From Telopea speciosissima (Eukaryota; Streptophyta; Magnoliopsida; Proteales; Proteaceae), in NCBI RefSeq assembly GCF_018873765.1, contig NC_057919.1:70922984-70986983 (forward strand): a DNA stretch of 64,000 nucleotides. The letters run 5' to 3'. The position numbers and the translations under genes are program-made. A model generated the notes under the pieces. That model was not told the DNA's origin, did no database searches, and saw nothing but the letters and a program-made list of their open reading frames with translations. Below, piece by piece: positions 58,732-64,000 of this stretch (the first letter of the stretch is position 1; the number at the start of each line of letters is the position of its first letter).

Positions 58732-59997
58732 GGCTCTCTCGTCCTTTTGTTCCCTCCTAGTTGATGCTGCTGGTTATTGGATTCCAATGGCAGGAATGTT
58801 GTCCTTGATGTGCCTTATATATATATATATATAGACTACTACTGCAGGCCAAGCAGCCTTGAATTGCTTGCTTGCTTATCGTGGGAGGAAACCAGAAAGA
58901 AACTATATACCCTTGCCTGTCTCAGTCTGTCCCCAAGCTGCTGCTGCTGCTGCTGCTGCTTTATGATTTAAATAATTAAAAAATAAAAATATATATATCA
59001 TAATTGCGAGATTACATTACATGTTAATAATTAATGAAAAATATTACTACCCACTGTAAAGTCCCAATCAATCTAAGGTCTTGCCAGGTTGTAAAATATA
59101 AACCTGAGTTGATATTTGAATATTTTTAATCTTAAAGACTCACTTTTAGAGATCAGTATAATATAATTGGCTCCACCCTTAACTCCGAAGCAATACTACT
59201 ACCACTACAACAATAACAACAACTTCAACTTCGAATATATGGTGTTAAACAAATGTCACGGGAAGGAAAATTGAATTGAAACACCCCACCTTCCATCATT
59301 GTCCTTCCGTTTCTAAGTTCCAACCTTTTTTTTGTCTTTTTCTTTTCTTTTACTTTCACTTTCTCGATCGGCTCTCAAAACTTAATTTAAACCCTAATAA
59401 TTAAACCTGGTGGTTGGCTTTGCTTTTCAAACTGAACTAAACACCCCCACTTAAGGAATGTCTTCTTCTACAACACAACCTTTCATTTCATTCTTTCTTT
59501 GTTTTTTTTTTTTTTTTTGGCTTTTTTGTTTGCTTTAGTAGCTATCTACAGTATTACTTTCCCAACTCCACAGCTGTTTCAACTTTAAACTTTAAACTTT
59601 AAACCCCACTCCCCCGAACCTATTATACTCTGCCTCTCCTATTTCGAAATTAAGTTTCAACTGAACCAAAACCTCTCCTATCTGTGGGATTCTTCAGGCT
59701 ACCTTCCCTCCACTCCGCTCTCTGTTTTTTTTACTTATTTATTTATTTTAGATAAAAGTTAAACTAAAAGTCTATCTATCTTATAATACGTACACAACGG
59801 CCTTTTGTGCTCCTTCTTATCGGTTTCCCTTTCTTTCTTCTAGATAATCCAGTATGAACACGGTAGGTGCTATGAATGGGGATGGGATTTGATCTCTACC
59901 GCACTTGCATCACTCAATCAATCAAATCAAATCAAATCAAATCAAATATATAAAAGGTTAAAAAAATTGAAATCAAATCATGGCTTGGGGTAGGAAA
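58732..59997. other. intergenic, microsatellites
   Basis: (TA)n at 58816-58833, ctg repeat at 58937-58960, a run of T at 59502-59518, three copies of actttaa at 59581-59602 and an aatca array at 59920-59946. No gene. Confidence 0.5.
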
Positions 59998-60195
59998 ATT
60001 ATCCCCTCCAATTCCGTGTAGTTAAGCAGTGCGGCAATGCTAGTGTGGATGTTTGACACGTGACAGTTCAAACATTCAAGGATCCGAACTCAATGACCAT
60101 ATTGAGCTCAAACCATTGAATATCCGAGATGCCACATGTCGACCATCCACACTAGTTCTGTCACACTGCTAAACTACTGGGAATTGAAGAAGATA
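59998..60195. mobile_element. MITE family B, copy 2
   Basis: Palindrome with left arm cccctccaattccgtgtagt, agcagtgcggcaatgctagtg, and right arm its diverged complement ending ctactgggaattgaag. Same family as 34519-34702. Confidence 0.7.
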
Positions 60196-60514
60196 ATAAT
60201 CTGTTTGAGGTATCGTATCAGATTGTTTGAATCCGGCGGTCCATATCGATATTCACTTATTGCTCAAAAGGTACAAACAAATGATGAAACAGTAAAACAA
60301 AACGGACAAACTTGTCCGAAATAGCCGATTTGTGCCAAAATCATATCAACATCGGTTTTCAAGGTGACCCATATCCCTGGGCAGTTACACATCAATTCCC
60401 TCTACTAATTATTATACATTAATGTTCTTCAAATCCATCATATATAAGTGTTTCTTAATATGGTTTTCATTGTACTTCTTTGTCATCTCTCTCCTCCTTT
60501 ATTTATGGTGTAGT

Positions 60515-60735
60515 ACTAGTTCGGAGTGGAGAGGTGTGATCCGATAGGCGCAACATCCAGCAATCTGAATTGTTTTACCCTATTTCTTTTTTCCTTTTTT
60601 TTTCTTTGTTCTTGAGCTTGGCATCGTTGGATGTGGTACCTATCAATTTTCGACATCTCCATCCAAAACTGTATAACACTGTACTTTAAAAAAAAACCAC
60701 ACCGCACTATATTTTAAGGGAATTGGGAAGAATTT
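60515..60735. mobile_element. MITE family B, degraded copy 3
   Basis: The right arm ggtacctatcaattttcgac, then acactgtactttaa and taagggaattggga, matches family B. The left arm (agtggagaggtgtgatccga) is diverged. Confidence 0.5.
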
Positions 60736-61170
60736 TTTTTTTCGGACACACTGGAATTTCTAATAATAGAAAACTAGGAAACAAGCCCACCATATCTGTA
60801 GATTAATTATCCATGAATCAAAAAGTAAGAATTATTCCACAAATTAAAAAAAAATAAAAGCATTTCTTTTAAAAATGAAATTTATATACAGAATTATATA
60901 TGGAAGAACGTAGCGATACCACTAGCAGTAACCAACCCCTTTTAATTTTGGTGGTAAGCATTCCAGATAGTGCGATGGGACTATGCATGCAAGCTGTCTG
61001 TCACGTCGACCTTTTAGGCATCTCAGAGAGATTTAGATTAGATAATTTGAAGGCTTCCCGGCTACTATTACCTGAATACTGATTTTCTGAATATATATAT
61101 AATATATATATATTAGGAACAAAAGTTATTTGCAGATCAGAAAATCAGATCGAGGTTTGCTTTTTTCACT

Positions 61171-61207
<37 letters not shown>

Positions 61208-61498
61208 GAGAAGAACAAGAAGAAGAAGAATCCCACTCCCTTCCCTTCGTTTCGTACAACGATGAAAGCGCTGGAAGCTTTTAGGAATGAGGAATTGAGG
61301 AGTGTGGAGGGCTTGCGGCCTCACGTGACAAGTATGTACGGTGGAGCTCTCTCTATCTTTTTCTCTCTCTCTTTCTCTTTCTCTCTCTCAGCTGGACTGA
61401 CTCATCTCCTTAACTTAATTTAATGGTGTCACCTACGTCGACTGTCCTTCACTTCGCATCGACTTGTTTAAACGCTATTCAATTTATCATATATGTAT
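60736..61498. repeat. intergenic with (AAT)n and other microsatellites
   Basis: (AAT)n at 61173-61206, gaa runs at 61211-61230 and CT-rich text at 61345-61392. No gene. Confidence 0.5.
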
Positions 61499-62708
61499 GG
61501 GAAAATATCATCCCCTCCCCTCTAAGTATCCAAAATATCAATCCCATCTATCCAGATCCTCTACTGTCGAGCTGTCCGATAGGATCGTGCTGCCCAGACA
61601 CGGTGCTGTGTACAATGATCGTCTTACCCCCACTCAGATAAGGTATTTGGGCAAGGGTAAAACGGACATTACATGCAATATCGTGTCTGGACAGCACGGT
61701 GCAGCTGGGCAGCTCGGTAATAGAAGATCCAAATTCCAATCCCATACCCAGGTTTTTGAATAATGATAATGCGTTCCCCTACTTTTGGAAGATTCTATCA
61801 ACTGTATCCTAAATGGCTAACGGTGGTGTTAAAATAGTAATTCAAAAGATGACATTACCTTTTAATTGGCTAACCTCATACTTTTTATTTCTTTCAACAC
61901 AGATCCCCTCTTCTCCTTCTTCTTCCGCCAGCACCACCACTGCCATCACCAATCCTCTTCCACCACCGATCCACTTCCATCCCATCTCTCCACCTCTAGT
62001 TTCTGAGTTGTGGCTGTAATTCGTGTTGTATTACTCTCTTGGCAGTGAACCTAATTGGCCTTAATTCTCCCTAGTCTAATCTTCCAATTTGATAATCCAA
62101 ATTGAACTGGGAGAACTTAATTAGAACCATGTTGCTAAAGATTTTCGCCATGAACAGAAATAGCAACAGAGCTTAAAAATAATCTTACCAGATCCCTCTG
62201 GTGGAACAAAATTATTCAAGAAGGAGCCTATGCAGAGTTTTCTTCAACGATAAATCATATGTTATTTCTTTTCTTAAAATATGAATTCTCATCCAAGCTG
62301 ATGAGGTCTTCTTTGCAACGAACGGAACCATTGCCATTGCTTCAAAGCGAAAAAAGAAAGAAAAGAAAAATTAGATAGAGTTCTGATTTCTGATTGCTTA
62401 CTTTCTAAGCTGCCGGGTTTGTGGTAAGGTCATTGGTTGCAGGAGGAAGAGAAGAAAAAGAAGAAGACGATGAAGAAGAAGAAGATGAAGATGGGAAGAG
62501 GGCAAAATTGAAATAAAATTACATTAAGGGTAATCTAGGATTTTAGAAAAATTGAAAATGCCCACATCATCACTTAATGTCGATTTTTTACAATTAGGAT
62601 ACGGTTGATAGAATCTTTCAAAAGGAAGAGAGGATATTACCATTATTCAAAACTTGGGTATCAGGTTGATATTATGGATACTTAGAGGAGAGGGGGATGA
62701 TATGTCTC
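61499..62708. mobile_element. 1.2-kb TIR element, same family as 24562-25976
   Basis: Left end gggaaaatatcatcccctcc, right end its diverged complement ggggatgatatgtctcc. Inner TIR phrases tctaagtatcc, gattctatcaact and cggttgatagaatc match the earlier copy. A family A MITE sits in the left arm; without it the element is about 1.0 kb. The middle includes a Ser/Pro-rich run (cttccgccagcaccaccact) also seen in the first copy. No transposase. Confidence 0.7.
61548..61736. mobile_element. MITE family A, copy 5, nested in the TIR element
   Basis: 189 bp with ends atccagatcctctactgtcg / gctcggtaatagaagatcc and core cgtcttacccccactcagat...aagggtaaaacggacatt. Perfect 9-bp target duplication CAATCCCAT (61539-61547 and 61737-61745). 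Confidence 0.88.
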
Positions 62709-63613
62709 CGATATATCTTCTTCCTTCCGTAAGAAAGTTTAGCATAGAGGGATCCAACTCAAGCACGCAATGGGTTGGGAATTGATTGCTTTTGAACAAA
62801 ATTGAGCTCGAGTCCAATATGATTGAAAGTTAAGCTTAAATTTGGCCCGAGTTGTAGCCCGACAGGGTTGTTCCCATTTGGCACGATTCGTGCGAAAGTG
62901 CTACTTTGATTTACATCTCTTTGTTTCATTATTAATATGATGATAGTGACGATGTACTGACTGATTAACATTTTTTGGGCTCAACTTTGAACTGGATTGG
63001 GCCGTGCTTGCCAGTTTCGAGCTCAGTTCAATTCATAATTCACGAATTTGGTTGGTTAACTCTACCCTAGAGTGGTTTCAGTGTCCAAATCTACTCATCC
63101 TCAAAAGCTAGGCAGTTAGCCTTTAAAGAGAAGTTGCCCAAGTACCGATAACCCTCCTCCTCTCCCTCACACACACACACACATAGGGTTGTCAATGGGT
63201 CGGGTTGGGTCGGGCCTTTCCTAAACCTTAATCCAATCCTAGGGGCCTTAACATAAATTCTAATCCAACCCAACGCTGGCAAGGCCTAAGAAACCCTCAA
63301 CCCATCCCGACCTTGCCAGGGTTTCCCCTAATCCGACCCGGCCCTAATTGACCCTATCTTGACCCTGATTACCCTGACTAAACAAATAAATCCCTAAATA
63401 TCCTACTGAACCAACATTTGTCACCTGATCATACCAACACACACCACAAATGGAATTCAACCTATTCAATTCATAGAAAATTTCTAACAGAGCTCACGCA
63501 TTTGGATTATTCCCTATTTATATTGAACGTTTAAATGTGCCACATCAGTCATCCATGTGGGAAAACTAAGTGTGTCTATCAAGGTAATTTTTCTTTCATC
63601 CAGGTGGAAAAAG
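62709..63613. other. intergenic; part of a hAT-type MITE arm
   Basis: At 63184-63370 tagggttgtcaatgggtcgg and following ggcc/ccgaccc text resemble one half of the hAT MITE at 23564. (CA)n lies at 63169-63182. No gene. Confidence 0.45.
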
Positions 63614-63767
63614 TAAGGCTATGTTAGGATGCCAAGAAAAGAAAGAAAAAAAGCTTGACAAAAATCATGATGATGCAATGATTGATCTATGTATTTATCT
63701 CTCTTCTCAAATTCAAAATTTTTTGGATTTTTTTTTTTTCTTTTCTTGACATCCAAACATAGCCTTA
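63614..63767. mobile_element. MITE, 154 bp
   Basis: Inverted ends taaggctatgttaggatgcc / gacatccaaacatagcctta with ccaagaaaagaaag / ctttcttttcttg inside. A possible TA duplication at the ends. Confidence 0.65.
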
Positions 63768-63903
63768 TATATATATATTAAGGTGATTTTTCCCAAAATA
63801 GCCGTGGGAAAAACTATAACTTTATTTTTCCTTTTCGTTTTCTATTATTTCATTTTCTCAATGTTGAGTTGTCACCATTAGCTTTCTCTCTCTTCAATGA
63901 CGT

Positions 63904-64000
63904 AGTGGATTGGAAGGATAAGCTATGTTTACTCTCAATTGAATCATATGACCAAGTATCAAATGGGGAGTGGATTGGAAGGATAAGCTATGTTTACTCT
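63904..64000. repeat. start of a 65-bp tandem repeat, cut by the window end
   Basis: agtggattggaaggataagc... at 63904 is repeated from 63969 to the window end with no mismatch over 32 bp. The array may continue outside. Confidence 0.8.

Overview
This is nuclear DNA from a flowering plant. The evidence is spliced plant gene families (CYP72A, GH19 chitinase, a small DUF761-like family), a Ty1/copia LTR retrotransposon, an endogenous plant pararetrovirus, LINE remnants, many MITEs and many AT/GA/GAA microsatellites. Gene density is very low. I cannot name the species.

Layout. 1-19 kb is one broken cytochrome P450 gene of the CYP72A type on the + strand. Its first intron holds a 1.8-kb terminal-inverted-repeat transposon and about 8 kb of a decayed, rearranged Caulimoviridae-like provirus (minus strand, ends in (TA)n tracts). 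A 6.57-kb copia element (minus strand, two 932-bp LTRs, perfect 5-bp target duplication CATGT) lies at the exon 2/exon 3 junction. The P450 itself has frameshifts, a stop and a large deletion in exon 4. 20.4-20.7 kb is a LINE scrap. 21.3-22.4 kb is an intact three-exon class II chitinase on the minus strand. 23.5-27.2 kb is a cluster of transposons: a hAT-type MITE, a 1.4-kb TIR element and three copies of a 190-bp MITE with 9-bp target duplications. 27.9-28.25 kb is a small two-exon conserved plant gene. 28.9-47.4 kb is mostly noncoding, with inverted-repeat elements, a tandem-repeat block (37.7-39.1 kb) and a LINE remnant (40.8-42.4 kb). 47.4-47.8 kb and 58.3-58.5 kb carry two related small intronless genes. 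Between and after them are a LINE RNase H remnant, a 1.6-kb TIR element that may hold captured coding sequence, more MITEs and, at 61.5-62.7 kb, a second copy of the 1.4-kb TIR family with a MITE nested inside.

Function. Only four genes look intact: the chitinase, the small HGHGHGH protein and the two DUF761-like proteins. They do not form a pathway. The value of the window is as a record of insertions: P450 decay, provirus capture, copia insertion and repeated MITE activity, with several nested events that can be ordered. I found no CRISPR, operon-like system or tRNA/rRNA gene, and nothing that I would call a new biological system. The most distinctive items are the MITE family with a conserved palindromic core, two of whose members share one target site, and the duplicated protease segment of the provirus.
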